Assembly (NCBI GenBank): GCA_015680685.1
Contig: MNCI01026525.1
Span: forward strand, 295,758-359,757
Length of the DNA stretch: 64,000 nucleotides
Reading direction: 5' to 3'
Source: Gnetum montanum
Taxonomy: Eukaryota; Streptophyta; Gnetopsida; Gnetales; Gnetaceae
Part shown: positions 34,321 to 46,297 of the stretch, piece by piece
Position numbering within the stretch: position 1 is the stretch's first letter
Layout of the letters: every line of letters starts with the position of its first letter
The notes under the pieces: model-generated
Databases searched by the model: none
What the model was told of the DNA's origin: nothing
The model's input: the letters and a program-made list of their open reading frames with translations, nothing else
Program-made: the position numbers and the translations under genes

Positions 34321-34999
34321 AATAACAATATAACATTTTGGCTTATTAGATGATCATTACAAATGTATGAATTGTAATGACTTCTTTATTTTATTATGTT
34401 ACTTAGTGCTACCTTCTCTCTTTACTTTGGACATAAATCTTTGTTTTCTTGTGGTTCTATTTCTTGTTGTCTTGTATACAATAATTTATCCAATATATTC
34501 TTTTATGATTATCATTACTATCAAATACTACTTTCTTAATCTCCTTTTTTTCTCAATAAACATCTTATTGTCCATTTCCTCTTACTTCTTTATAACTGAT
34601 TTACTAATTCTTATGTTCCATAGATAAGATCATAACATTTTACATGATAAGTCATGTCCTTTTTTTATGACTTGTTTACAACATATTACAAATAATCTTG
34701 AACCATTACAAAACTGATAATTGTACATTATGTTACAATTATACTCTAATAATAATGAATCTTAAATTTCTAAAATTAAATAAAATAATATTTGTAACAT
34801 GAGTATATACCCTACACTAGTCCACTAGAGTACCTCTAAGTACTATCTAATAGCTATGTTATCTCATAATACTAACCAAGGTTTAAGGCATAAACCCAAA
34901 TCTAGCTAACTAGGATACTATCCCATGCTACCTTTCTAAATTATAAATAATTAATTAATTTATTAATTTTTATATTTTATTTTTTGTGGAAGAGGTATT
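34321..34999. other. AT-rich spacer
   Basis: About 680 bp of very AT-rich DNA between the E LTR and the copia LTR. I see no gene or defined repeat. Confidence 0.5.
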
Positions 35000-35666
35000 T
35001 GTTAGAACCCTAAAATAATTGTAATATATATATATTCTAAGAACTTTAAAGCTCATCATTACTCATCAAGAATTGAACCCATGACTTGAAGCTTTCATAT
35101 TAAGAGTCTTATCACTAAGCTAATACCTCATTGTTACTTTTTAGTTAATTAAAATCACATGTCAAACAAATAGTAACTAAAGCATATCATACATCCAATG
35201 TAGAACCTCATGTGCTAATAACCCATCTAGTACCTAATACCTACTTAGTCAAAACTTTAACAAAAGTGTTACTACACATATGCTACTAAAATTAATGTAC
35301 TATCATTTAGAAGCATTTTACTAGATTTTTTAACATGTCATAGTCTCTAAAAAATAATTTTGTAATCAATAATATTCTTTTCTTAAAATACATTCCTTTT
35401 AAAATTTGTATTCTTTTCATAATTTTGTTCCTTAAAATATGAATAACTATATTTCTTCTTAACTTCTTATCCTCTTCACCATATACTCTGACTTCATACT
35501 AGCCAAATTTTTAAAATAAGGATGGGTCATGCCTCATCATAATCATCATAACACTTTATTATGGATTTGTAATATCTCATCGTAACAGAAATACTTATGA
35601 CTTGACTAACTTAAAATAGTAATAATGACTTACAAATCAAGATAATGTATGAATTATTATCTAACA
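35000..35666 (-). repeat. 3' LTR of Ty1/copia remnant J
   Basis: 667 bp. On the plus strand it runs TGTTAGAACCC … TATCTAACA, giving inverted TGTTAGA termini with TG…CA. On the minus strand it is preceded by a purine-rich 'aattaaggag', the usual copia priming tract, directly after coding homology. The left border is the less certain one. It contains a tRNA-like stretch at 35070-35123. Confidence 0.62.
35060..35130 (-). other. tRNA-like / SINE-like sequence (A box and B box)
   Basis: Minus strand: TTAGCTTAGTGATAAG (35123-35108) matches the RNA polymerase III A box, and GGTTCAATTC (35079-35070) the B box. Their starts are 44 bases apart, as in tRNA genes. The rest does not fold into a recognisable tRNA by eye, so a tRNA-derived SINE fragment is likelier than a working tRNA gene. 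Confidence 0.5.
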
Positions 35667-35675
35667 CTCCTTAAT

Positions 35676-38567
35676 TCATACTTGCCTTGATCTTGATTTC
35701 TTCAACCTTTACACAAGTAATTTATTGTAAAAGAAAAATTGATCAAGATGTTGAAGGACATTTTCTCTAAATGAAACATAAAATTTCTTTCATAATCTCC
35801 ATATTTTCTTCATAATCTCCTACTCACTTCAAGTTGCAAGGTATGGACATCAATGATAAATATTCTAAAAACACTTCAAATGGTTGTTTAGCAAGAGATT
35901 TTGTAACATCATCATCTTTTTGGGATTTGGTTGATATATACTAGGCCTTAATATATTTGTTCAAATATTTTTATCTTATGAAGTGAATACTTATCTTAAT
36001 GTATTTACTCTTCTCATGATAGATTGGATTGTAAATAACTTTAATTACCACTTGGTTGTCAGAGTGAATTGTAATGGATTTTGAAACATCAATATTGATT
36101 TCTATAAGGAGTTTTTCAATCCATATTACATCTTGAATAATCTTTTATAATGCATGATGTTCATCTTCCATGAATGAGAAAGACACAACCCACTCTTTAC
36201 TATGTTTCCAGCCTATGCGATTTCCCTATACTTGAATCAAGAATCTAGTATGAAAATGTCTATCTATCATATCACTACCCTAATCTACATCTATATGTAC
36301 TTCCATTACCTGTTATGATGTTACTTTAAATAATTGACCATGAGTTGATATACTTTTGACATATTATGAGATCAAGAATATTGTTTTCATATTATGATAA
36401 TTTGGCCTTTGCATCATCATTTCTAGTTGATTTACAACATATTGTATGTCTAGTCTTGTGTTTGTAAGGTACATAAAAGCTCCAAGGACCTAATGATATT
36501 TAGTAGGATAAATAATTTTTCTTCAACAATAATTTTGAATCTAGGGATCATCAGAGTAATAAATTCTTTACATTTCAACATATTTTATTTTTCCAATAAA
36601 TCGATTATATACTTAATCTAAGATAGAGTTATCTCATCTAAATTCTATCATAATTTAAATTCCATATTAAGATCTAGTATATCAAATCATAAAGATAAAT
36701 GATGCTTTAAGTTCTCTACAATCTATGTTTCTAGTGTTTCTACTAATATATCATCAACATGAAAACCTAAAATCATTTGATTTTTTTCCTTCCTTCATGA
36801 ATATATAAATATTGCTATTTTTTAAGATTTTTTAAATCCATAGTTAATAAAGAATTGGTCAATCTTTTAGTACCATACTCTTGATGCTTATTTTAGTTTG
36901 TAGATAGTCTTTCATAACTTACATACCAACTTTTTATTTTTTATGAATCCCTTTGGTTGTTCCCTATAGATTTTTTCTTATAAATTACCATACAATAAAG
37001 ATAATTTAATACTAATTTGATGAATTTTCAATTTCAACTTTAGAAACAAAAAGATAGTTATTCTAAAGATGAACATGCATGCAATAGGATAAAATACCTC
37101 TTCATAATCAATTCCATTAATCTAAGAAAATCCTTTAGTAACCAATCTATCTTTATACTTATCCAGTGTTCCATCATCTTTTAGCCTAGTTTTAAAGATC
37201 CACTGATTCTTAATAGGTTGTTTCTCTTTTATACATGGTACCAATTCCCATACTTCTTGTTTCTTCATCATTTTAATTTTAGTATTCCATTGAAAAGGCT
37301 TAAGAGACTATCTATGGAATTTCTTTATCAAGTATTGTAATGTTGCTAATAATATCATTATAATGTAGTTCACTGTACTAAATTGTTGTAAGTCTTAGCT
37401 CAATGATAACTAGTTTTATGTAGTTTTCAATGATTTTAAAAATATACTCCCATTATCTGGATCTCTTAGTTTATTAACTAATATTATTATTTTCATTATC
37501 TTAAGGATTATGGTTCATAGAGGAGCTAAAATAACAAGAATTTTCTAAAATTGAATTGAGTTGATCATCTTTATCATATTGCTAATTTAAGAAATTTTTA
37601 GAACTTTCGCCAACATTATAATCATCATTTTTAGCCTCATTAGTATTCATAGGAATTTTATAAATATGTTTGTCTTTCAATAAGTCATCTTCATTAAGTA
37701 CCATATCTCTTGTAATTACCAAATTTTCCTCCTCTTGGTTCCAAATCCAATAACCTTTCATATGAAGACCATATACTACAAAATATCCTTCTTTTTCTTT
37801 TAGGGTTAATTTAGTCTAAGTTATAATGTGATAATATTCTCTTTAGTCAAACACTTATAAGTATTCTAGGTTATGCTTTCTTCAATTCCACATTATATTT
37901 AGACATTCAAAGTGTAAATAGAGATTAGGATTTCTATTAGTGATGTGAACTACAGTTCGTATGAATTCTCCTAAAAAGGCATCATCTAGTTTGGATTGAG
38001 ATAACATACATTATATCATTCCATCAATTGTTTAATTCTTACACTCTTCTACAACATTATATTATAGACTATATGGAACAATATTTTGTTGAATAGTTTT
38101 TCATTCATAAGGTATTCTTGGAATTTTCTGTTTGTGTATTGTGTCCTAGTATCAATTCATATCTTCATGATTAGTAATTCAATATGTTTTTCCACATGTT
38201 TTAAATTTTTTGAAGATATCAAAAAATTCTTATTTGGATTTCATAACATATATCCACATCTTAATTGAGTAGTCATTAATGTAGGTTACAAAGTATTTTT
38301 CTCCTCATAACAAAGTTTAATTATGACACAAATTAATATCTGAGTGTATAATCTCTAACTTGGTTCTTACAGTTGTATTTCTAGTGCATGGAAAAGTTAT
38401 TCTTATCTACTTAATAATAACACATGATTTGTATAACATATCATGATTTAGATTAAGTTATGGTAGACCCTGGAAAGATCACAACTTCTATATATAGCTT
38501 CTATTCATATGGCCAAGTCTTGCATACCACAACATTTCATCCTAAGTTTTATAGGTTGTTAAGTAGA
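35676..38567 (-). pseudogene. Ty1/copia pol remnant J (integrase, RT, RNase H)
   Basis: Read on the minus strand in copia order. Near 38525: ARLGHMNR-like zinc-binding end of the pre-integrase segment. Near 37700-37800: YGLHMKGYWIWNQEEENLVI and TRDMVL, the block after integrase. Near 37110-36900: GIDYEEVFYPIA, then LHQI-like, EQPKGF and LVCKL, the RT fingers/palm. Near 36760: FHVDDILV, where the active site is normally YVDD (both aspartates kept). Near 36080-35950: IHSDNQVVIKV…KYIKISIHFIR, the RNase H end. Gag and protease are missing: the copy stops at 38567 where an E-type LTR starts. Numerous stops. Confidence 0.78.
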
Positions 38568-39270
38568 AGAAACATGATCAACAAAGCACATGTTGTAACC
38601 TACAATATTCACCACCTAGCTTGAGACAACATTTTATTGTAAATGTAAGGTTAGTGGCCCATGAGTCACAATCTTGTATACTTTAATTTTTTGGGGTTGA
38701 AATATGCCTCATAATTTGTTACTGCCTCACTTCCCAAGTAGAAAAAGTGTTATTATGTCTATATATGGGCTTGGAAAGGCTAAAAATTCCCTAGGGACTA
38801 CCAAATTTGGCATTTTCATGGGTTTTTGTAGAGGTACAACCTCAACTACGCTGAAGCCATCCAACCCCAATGTAGATGGTGTTGGATTTTCAATTTCTAG
38901 CTACAACACTCAACATAGTCACCATAAAATCCATGTGTAGCTACAATACCAACATTGGTGTTGTTGAGTTTTACATTTTCCAAGAAATGGCTAGCATAGT
39001 CATAACATTTTCCAAGTGGTGACAACATGGCCAACATAGTCATGTTAGATCTTTCATGGCTATAGTTTCACCAACATAGTCACCATGATTTTAGCGATTT
39101 TCAACAAACACCTAGTGTAGTCTACAAGGCCATCGTAGTCAAGGTGAAGGCTAGCGTAGTCACGAAAATCTATTTACTATTTTTACTATGCAAAGGGATT
39201 TTAATGGCCTTGGTATATCAAAACTTTCATGAAATGATCAACTATGCTAGAAATCATAGTTGTTACACCT
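38568..39270 (+). repeat. Truncated E-type LTR (G)
   Basis: About the first 700 bp of the E-type LTR, starting 'gaaacatgatcaacaaagc' where E has TGAAACACCACC. It ends abruptly at 39270, the base before a complete LTR of the same family begins. The order (partial then complete) suggests one LTR inserted into another, or unequal recombination. Confidence 0.65.
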
Positions 39271-40662
39271 TGAAACACCATAAAAATTACATGTTGTAAC
39301 CATTCTACCTATGTAGCCTTTACCCCATGAAACCCAAGGCTAGAACATCATTGTAAATGTAAAGATTATAACCCATGAGGAGAAATTTCATATACTTTAT
39401 GCTTTTGGAGCTGAAAATGCCTCATAAGTGGTCAAAGCCTAATCCCCGAAGTGGAAAAAGTTATTTAATGTCTATATTTTGGCTTGGGGGGTCAAAAATA
39501 CCTTTTGAGAGACCAAAACTAGCAATTTGATGGGTTTTATGGGGGGTAGACATATTCTACGTTGGAAACACTTGTAGGAGGATGGATCTCACCTACCTTA
39601 GAGGGGCATAGCCTTCCTCCCTAGCATTGATTCTTCATCCCCCTAACATTGTTATCATCCCCCCAACATCGATCCAACATGACCAAGATTTCAATACTAC
39701 ATCAACTTCAACTAGGATCCTACATGCCAACATGGAAGGCTAAGGGCTCAATATGGGTGGACAAAGATAGTGTGGAAGTCAAACCTCCATTACTATTTTT
39801 ATTAAATGGAATGGCCATTGGGGTATGAAACTTTCCATACATAGTAACCCCTAGATTTGAACACCCACCTCACTTGTACATGGTGAAAATTTTTTGCCAA
39901 ATAATAGCCAATTTTCATTAAGAATCAAGCCAATTTGTAAAAACATTTATGTCACAAAACCATATATAACCAAGCATCAAACATGATAAACAAGTTCCAA
40001 AAATTTTGCAGCAAAAAATCCTTTGGCATTTCAAGCATTTTTAGGACCCAAAAGCTCTTACAACTCTTTCATCTACATAGCTCCTTGGATTCTTCTCACA
40101 ATGAAATCCCATTAACCTTATAACCCCTATTATCCCCTTGGAATTTGTAAGTTTGTGGCTTCCACGCTATGCTCCTGGGATTCTCAACTACCACCATAGA
40201 TCACTTTGGTTATCCAATCTCTTCATGTTTCTCAACTACCCAATAGTAGTCAATGTTACAGATTCGGATTAGTAGTAGAGGAGGTTCAACAGCATCAGGA
40301 GTGGCAAAACATTCAGATCATGGATTTGATCACATCTACTTTAACAAACTTTAAATCCTCACCCAAGTGAACTGCCTACTCTCCTATAAGCACTTCTTGT
40401 ACACATCCCTCAAAATTATTCTTTATTTTTTAACAAAGTTGAAAGTTTCAATCTTGTGTGTAATTTGTATTTACTTTTGGTTTTCAAAATTGCATTCTTC
40501 TTTTTGAATTATTTGTTTTGGTCTTCTTAAGTCCTTGGATGATCTACCAAACCATCCAAGCCACTTTGAATTCCATTTTTCTAAGGCCTTGGGGATTTAG
40601 AGTTAAATCTATTTTAGCTGAGATTTTTCATATTCTAGCAACCGAATTTTTCAATCACTACA
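39271..40662 (+). repeat. Complete E-type LTR (F)
   Basis: 1392 bp, from TGAAACACC to tcactaca. It is followed at once by 'attttc' and a primer-binding site, so it is a 5' LTR of a plus-strand element whose body lies to the right. Confidence 0.78.
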
Positions 40663-40668
40663 ATTTTC

Positions 40669-40686
40669 TGGTAGTAGAAGGGTGCC
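40669..40686 (+). promoter_or_regulatory. Primer-binding site after LTR F
   Basis: TGGTAGTAGAAGGGTGCC, related to TGGCACTAGAAGGAGGGC of element A, at six bases from the LTR end. Confidence 0.6.
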
Positions 40687-41383
40687 TCCATCCAATTTCT
40701 TTGTCAAAATATATTTTCCCCATAGCCAACATTGCTCTCCTAGCTAAAATTTGCAATTTTTCACAACAAAAATCCTTTGAATCTACTCATATATCAACAC
40801 TACCACTCACAACACCACAATATAAACCTCAACATTAAAGTTGTAGGTGTATGGATTTTGGATCTTCACAACACCTGCTGTGAATTCCTTATCCAAAGCC
40901 AGTGTTTGTGTGGTGTGGAAGCTATACCTCATTGTTGCCAAAATTTTCCCAGAAGGGGCAATGTTGATCATTTTCAATAATCAAACCCCCATCCCTCTTG
41001 TTGTGAAAATTGGCAACATCCCAAAATTATTTTGTTGGAAAGTCATACTTTTCATTTTTGATTGTCAAAACCTGCCCCCCACTCCATTAACATTGCTAAG
41101 AAAGGTATAAGATCTCTCCATCTTATCCTCTTTTTTTCTTCCCTTGCTACACCCTAATGTAGGTATAGCTAGAAAGCTAAGAGTGGGTAGCATTAATACC
41201 ACCTCCTACCATTTTTAGTAAAGGGGTATACCACTTTTAACAACTACTTACTATTCATAGCAAGTAACCTATTTTTAGTCATTTTTACCTTTTCTAGTCT
41301 TTTTCAAATTTTACTTGCTGGAATTTACATTTTTTATATAGCCTTTTGTAACCTCATTGAGCCATTTTTAGTATTATAATTGT
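40687..41383 (+). other. Leader of element F
   Basis: Non-coding by inspection. The later part ('tcatttttaccttttctagtc…tgagccatttttagta') resembles the leader repeats of A and B. Ends at a sharp change in composition at about 41384. Confidence 0.5.
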
Positions 41384-41720
41384 TGGCGACCGTTTGGGAC
41401 GCGACCGCCAACGAGTGTCCTCGAACAAGATTTAGGTGCCTGCTGGTCTCTGGCAACACCAAGGCCCAGATACCTCCAAATAAACTCAGTAGTTAATATG
41501 AGTATGTGTGTGTGCTGTTGCGGCATGCAGTTGTGTGAAATGTAACGATTGCGTTGTGTGTAAACTACAAATGACTTACTTTAAAGAGATTCAGCCAACT
41601 TTGCCAAGTACTGTGAGTTGTTGAAAGTTTCCTATTTTGTTCAACTGCCTAGTCTACGCGGTCCTTATAATACCTACTTGTAACAAATAAAATTTTGCAA
41701 AAACATTTGAGCACAACTTC
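41384..41720. other. CpG-retaining segment left of the gap
   Basis: Composition changes abruptly: CpG is frequent ('gcgaccgtttgggacgcgac'). The start is an inverted repeat, GTTGGC…GCCAAC, with 'gcgaccg' repeated inside. It could be the end of a younger insertion. No coding recognised. Confidence 0.4.
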
Positions 41721-42690
41721 NNNNNNNNNNNNNNNNNNNNNNNNNNNNNNNNNNNNNNNNNNNNNNNNNNNNNNNNNNNNNNNNNNNNNNNNNNNNNNNN
41801 NNNNNNNNNNNNNNNNNNNNNNNNNNNNNNNNNNNNNNNNNNNNNNNNNNNNNNNNNNNNNNNNNNNNNNNNNNNNNNNNNNNNNNNNNNNNNNNNNNNN
41901 NNNNNNNNNNNNNNNNNNNNNNNNNNNNNNNNNNNNNNNNNNNNNNNNNNNNNNNNNNNNNNNNNNNNNNNNNNNNNNNNNNNNNNNNNNNNNNNNNNNN
42001 NNNNNNNNNNNNNNNNNNNNNNNNNNNNNNNNNNNNNNNNNNNNNNNNNNNNNNNNNNNNNNNNNNNNNNNNNNNNNNNNNNNNNNNNNNNNNNNNNNNN
42101 NNNNNNNNNNNNNNNNNNNNNNNNNNNNNNNNNNNNNNNNNNNNNNNNNNNNNNNNNNNNNNNNNNNNNNNNNNNNNNNNNNNNNNNNNNNNNNNNNNNN
42201 NNNNNNNNNNNNNNNNNNNNNNNNNNNNNNNNNNNNNNNNNNNNNNNNNNNNNNNNNNNNNNNNNNNNNNNNNNNNNNNNNNNNNNNNNNNNNNNNNNNN
42301 NNNNNNNNNNNNNNNNNNNNNNNNNNNNNNNNNNNNNNNNNNNNNNNNNNNNNNNNNNNNNNNNNNNNNNNNNNNNNNNNNNNNNNNNNNNNNNNNNNNN
42401 NNNNNNNNNNNNNNNNNNNNNNNNNNNNNNNNNNNNNNNNNNNNNNNNNNNNNNNNNNNNNNNNNNNNNNNNNNNNNNNNNNNNNNNNNNNNNNNNNNNN
42501 NNNNNNNNNNNNNNNNNNNNNNNNNNNNNNNNNNNNNNNNNNNNNNNNNNNNNNNNNNNNNNNNNNNNNNNNNNNNNNNNNNNNNNNNNNNNNNNNNNNN
42601 NNNNNNNNNNNNNNNNNNNNNNNNNNNNNNNNNNNNNNNNNNNNNNNNNNNNNNNNNNNNNNNNNNNNNNNNNNNNNNNNNNNNNNNNNN
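41721..42690. other. Assembly gap (970 N)
   Basis: Run of N. Confidence 0.99.
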
Positions 42691-43560
42691 GATGGCCGAA
42701 ATATGAGCCCGAAGGTGAAGGCACCGATCCTGCAACTGCCCGCAACCGATTCAAAATATCTTCTTCGGCCAAAAATCAATACCAGCAACTGCCATCATAG
42801 GAGAAGACTCAACCACCATGTTAGGAAATGTCACCATGTGTTCCGTAAGGATCAGCAACTATTGTAACCTCTGCCTCTCGAAAATGCCCTGCAGGTTTTG
42901 ATGATTATGTGATTTAATCCTTGCTTCGTAGATTTTCGCTGCCTTCCGTCTATGATAACTGGTAAACTATTTGGCTTTCAGAATTTTCGTCCAACATTTG
43001 GTGTAGATTCTTCAAGCAACGTCCACCAGGGTTTTAAAGGCATTTGCCATTGCTGCAGATGAAAACCCAGATTTGTTCATCGTGCAAAATAGGCGTCCAT
43101 TCTTCTAAAATCCATAAGTGCCTCTGCTGGAATCGATGATATATCCACTGCGTTCTGCCCTAAACTGGCCTCAGTTCTGTCTGGCTTTCTGCACGCGATT
43201 GTTACCCGAAACCCCCTTTAACTCAGCTCAGTGGTGAAAGAAGGTCCTCCCATGCGCTCCACGAACTTAGGTTCGGCGTCTGGCAGGTTGGCAACATAAA
43301 TCCGGTCAATGCGTGGATGCAATCCTGAATGGCAAGCCAAAGGATTTGCCCCAAAATAACGGCATTCAGTTCTGTTTTTCTGATTTCGTTTTTTTTTTCT
43401 CCGGCAACGTTAACAATGGGCCTTTGGACATACATGAATTTGGGTTCATCTGCAATACAGAAACCTTTGCATCCTTTGATAATTTTAAATTTATGGATTC
43501 AAAACCTGTTGGTAGTCCGTTAGGTCCTTCACTTGCTTCCAACTCTTAGCCGATTTTTGA
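42691..43560. other. CpG-retaining segment right of the gap, possible minus-strand exon
   Basis: Richer in G+C and CpG than any neighbour. On the minus strand 'tctgtattgcag' at about 43455-43466 resembles a splice acceptor and is followed by open sequence in two frames. One reads LHPRIDRIYVANLPDAEPKF and then VERMGGPSFTTELS before a stop near 43217. The other reads MYVQRPIVNVAGEKKNEIRK and stays open to about 43223. Neither is recognised. On the minus strand near 42770-42691 there is AEEDILNRLRAVAGSVPSPS running into the gap. A host gene fragment or a young mobile element are both possible. Confidence 0.35.
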
Positions 43561-43856
43561 TAATCCATTACCCACGGTGTTGTCTATTTTGCCAATATTA
43601 ACAGGGAGTATGTTTTCTTGTGGTAAATAATCACCTCCTTTTTTTATTCCAATCTTCACTCAAGAAAATAACTTGGCATTTTAATTTACTTTCCAAGAAG
43701 GCTTCAACATCAAGATTATTTACCATTGGCTTGCTTCTCCAAGAATACCCATTAACTCACAATACTAAACTACAAATTTACAACCAGGGATTGTGCTAAT
43801 TTTGAACAAAATATTCCAACTACTCCATGTAATGGCCAAATGTGCCAACAATAATC
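43561..43856 (+). other. Upstream of element C
   Basis: AT-rich, no coding. A 5' LTR for element C should lie here or further left, but I cannot define one. Confidence 0.35.
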
Positions 43857-44367
43857 ATGTCTTTCTAACAATTGACCAAGTTTCCCTTCAATTTCATCGA
43901 CAACAAGTCCAACCAACAAGCTGTGAGGATATATGATTCCAAGGACACCACAGTAGCCAAATGTAGATTGTCCTTGAGACTTAGGGGGTAGATTCCTAAG
44001 TTCTTAATAATAAATGAAGAGCACTATAACTTCATTTTCATACTAATTCTATGAATGGAAGTAGAAGCCAAGAGGAAGTTTGCGCTTATACATCACAACG
44101 TGAAGAAGTACATTCCCATCCTGTATGACCAAATACCCCTTACCAACATCTATCCTAGCATCCTAGATCACCTGATTAAGATGGATGAAGATGACTAGAA
44201 GGTCACATCAGATGGGTAGCCAAAGAAGGAAGATGAATTTAGGGTGGAAACTAAGCCCAAAAAAGTTTTGGATGTGTGTTTCCAACAAACCACCCCTAAG
44301 ACAATAGGGCCTACCTTTACCTCCTTCATCTCTTCCATAGATCATGTTCCACCACCTTCATCTTAGT
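43857..44367 (+). pseudogene. Element C gag, N-terminal part
   Basis: Start ATG at 43857, equivalent to 9248 in D. It encodes NQQAVRIYDSKDTT, then EAKRKFALIHHNVKKYIPIL, then a lysine/glutamate-rich part. Interrupted at 44367 by element B and resumed at 52279. Only D shares this N-terminus closely; A and B have a shorter related start. Stops present. Confidence 0.65.
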
Positions 44368-45397
44368 TGTAATAATCAAAAACATCAGCTATAATAGATG
44401 CACAAACTTAACCCTACCTCCATGCAAGGGCCTTTCTAGAAATGGATGCGGAGCACCCTAAACGGTCTTGTTGATCAAATAGGGACTTTGCTGGTTGCAA
44501 CCATGGTAGTGGGTACAACCGGGAGGTGGCATGGTTAGCTGAAATGCAAATGTAAATAATACATAATATAGCATGACAACATGTGAAAAAGTTTAGAAAG
44601 ATGTAAAAAAATATAAGAAAATGCTAGAAATGGAAGAGAGAAATGAAACATCGCCTAAAATGGGGGCATAGTTAACTCCAAAAAGGTCTTAGAAGGTACA
44701 CAGTGTATAATAGGTGCAGTGGAAGCATAGTCATAGTCTTGGTGGTATCAGGCCATCAAGTCTGGCACTTGTCATGATGAACCGTGCCTACCGAGTTGGT
44801 CACTGCAGTGTACTGTGTGGTGTTCTATAGGGCTACAACGTTGTTGTAGTGGACCGTGATGTGCAAATCTACCTCTCTATTAGTGTGGTGTGCTCTGGGT
44901 CTTATTCACCCTCAAAGCTCAATGCCAAGATGCCAAAATGCCAAATGCCGAGTGGTTAAATATCCAAGGAATGCCAACCACTTGGGAATGCCAACAGTCA
45001 GGGAATGACAACCGTCGAGGAACGCCAATAGTCAAGGAATTCCAACCATTGGGGAATGCCAACAGTTGGGGAATGCTAACCATTAGGAAATGCCAATAGT
45101 CAAGGAATACTAATAGTCAGGAAATGCCAACCATCGAGAAATGCCAATAGTCGAGGAATGTCAACCATCAAGGAATGCCAACAATCGGGAGTTTCCAACA
45201 ATCGAAGGAGTGTTGGAGTGGAGGTGAAGTCTAATGCCAAGCTCTAGAGGCTTTTCGAGGCTATCAAAGGCTTCTTTATAGTGCTACGCTAGCTACACAC
45301 TAGAGCGTAACCCAACACTTAGAAAAATTTTTCAAGTTTTGACACTTAGAAAAATTTGTAACTAAAATGTTGAAGCCCAAAATTGGTGATGTTTTAA
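44368..45397 (-). repeat. Element B 3' LTR
   Basis: 1030 bp. Inner (minus-strand start) end reads TTAAAACATCACC after the purine tract; outer end is TGTAATAAT on the plus strand, that is …ATTATTACA. Contains 14 copies of a 17-bp unit (44970-45206). Confidence 0.82.
44970..45206. repeat. 17-bp VNTR in element B 3' LTR, about 14 units
   Basis: Unit aatgccaacagttgggg and variants. Units partly alternate between 'accat' and 'atagt' centres, which hints at 34-bp dimers. Confidence 0.85.
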
Positions 45398-45404
45398 TGG
45401 TCCC

Positions 45405-45449
45405 TCTTTGTTGATGTCTAAAGAGTGACCCAAGAGACATCGACAAAAA
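45405..45449 (-). promoter_or_regulatory. Hairpin next to the polypurine tract of element B
   Basis: Minus strand: TTTTTGTCGATGTCT (45449-45435) pairs with AGACATCAACAAAGA (45419-45405) across a 15-base loop cttgggtcactcttt. There is one mismatch and one wobble. Three pairs differ from element A on both sides and still pair. Confidence 0.8.
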
Positions 45450-45779
45450 ATTGAAAAACACCACAGTAGACCTGGCACATACATCATTCGTCGGTACCTA
45501 ATCAAGTGTCATTTCACCATGTTCAAGAGTGTTATGGATAAGGGTATGTTGGGGCAATGTGTGTAGGCAATGTGCTAGGGAGATGAAATGCGAGTAGAGG
45601 AAATAAAATGAAAATAGTGTATCTTGATGCAAGTTGCAAAGTTAGCATGGCTAATGATGACCATGGCATGGAGTGTCTTGCCCTTGAAATGTTGACCTCT
45701 CATCAAAGTGCTCATAAGAGAGTTAAAGTTGATCCAAGGCTAGGCCGATTGTGAAACTGCAGCACTATCAATTTTCTTG

Positions 45780-45895
45780 GGAGTGCATTTTTCCCTGTTC
45801 TCCTTTTCTTTTTCTTCTTTTTTTTCATTTTTTTTTCTTTTTTTTATTTTCTTTTTTTTTCTTACTTTTTTCTTTTTTTGCTTTGCTTTTCTTTG
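45780..45895 (-). repeat. Polypurine run of element B (pyrimidines on plus strand)
   Basis: Over 100 bases of T with C. Counterpart of 24560-24642 in element A. Confidence 0.85.
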
Positions 45896-46297
45896 CTGCA
45901 AGATGAAACTTCGTTGGATTTAGCTTACTATTGAATGCTAGCTACAAGTTGGCCATCAAGTAGATGGGCTTTGTTTTGATGTGACTACATGGCATCTGTA
46001 GAACAGGTGTTTCCTCCCAGGGATGAGTTGTGTTACATCCACTTGGGCTTTGACCAACCAACAGAGGCCTCCCATGGAACAAGTTACGTTACATTTGCCA
46101 TGGGTTCTACAGTCAAATGTGAAGAGAATGCCATGAGCATCATAGTGCGTATCCATTAGAGGGATGTGCAATCATGAGTATGCATGGGATGAGAGGATAT
46201 TGGGATGGAGTACATGTGCATAGGTTGTAATGGGATGAAGGGGATGTGCACTCTTAAATGGCTTAACTAGTCCAATCATGCACATTGAAGTAATGTG

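Noticed and set aside
34367-34627. 86-codon hydrophobic ORF as a small membrane protein
   Set aside because: AT-rich spacer with T-rich codons (F, L, I); no homologous copy, start context or neighbour to support a gene.
35060-35130. Functional tRNA gene
   Set aside because: Only A and B boxes fit; I cannot see acceptor-stem pairing or a proper anticodon arm.
43223-43435. Confident host protein-coding gene on the minus strand
   Set aside because: Two overlapping frames look equally protein-like, no family is recognised, and the region borders a gap. Kept only as an observation.
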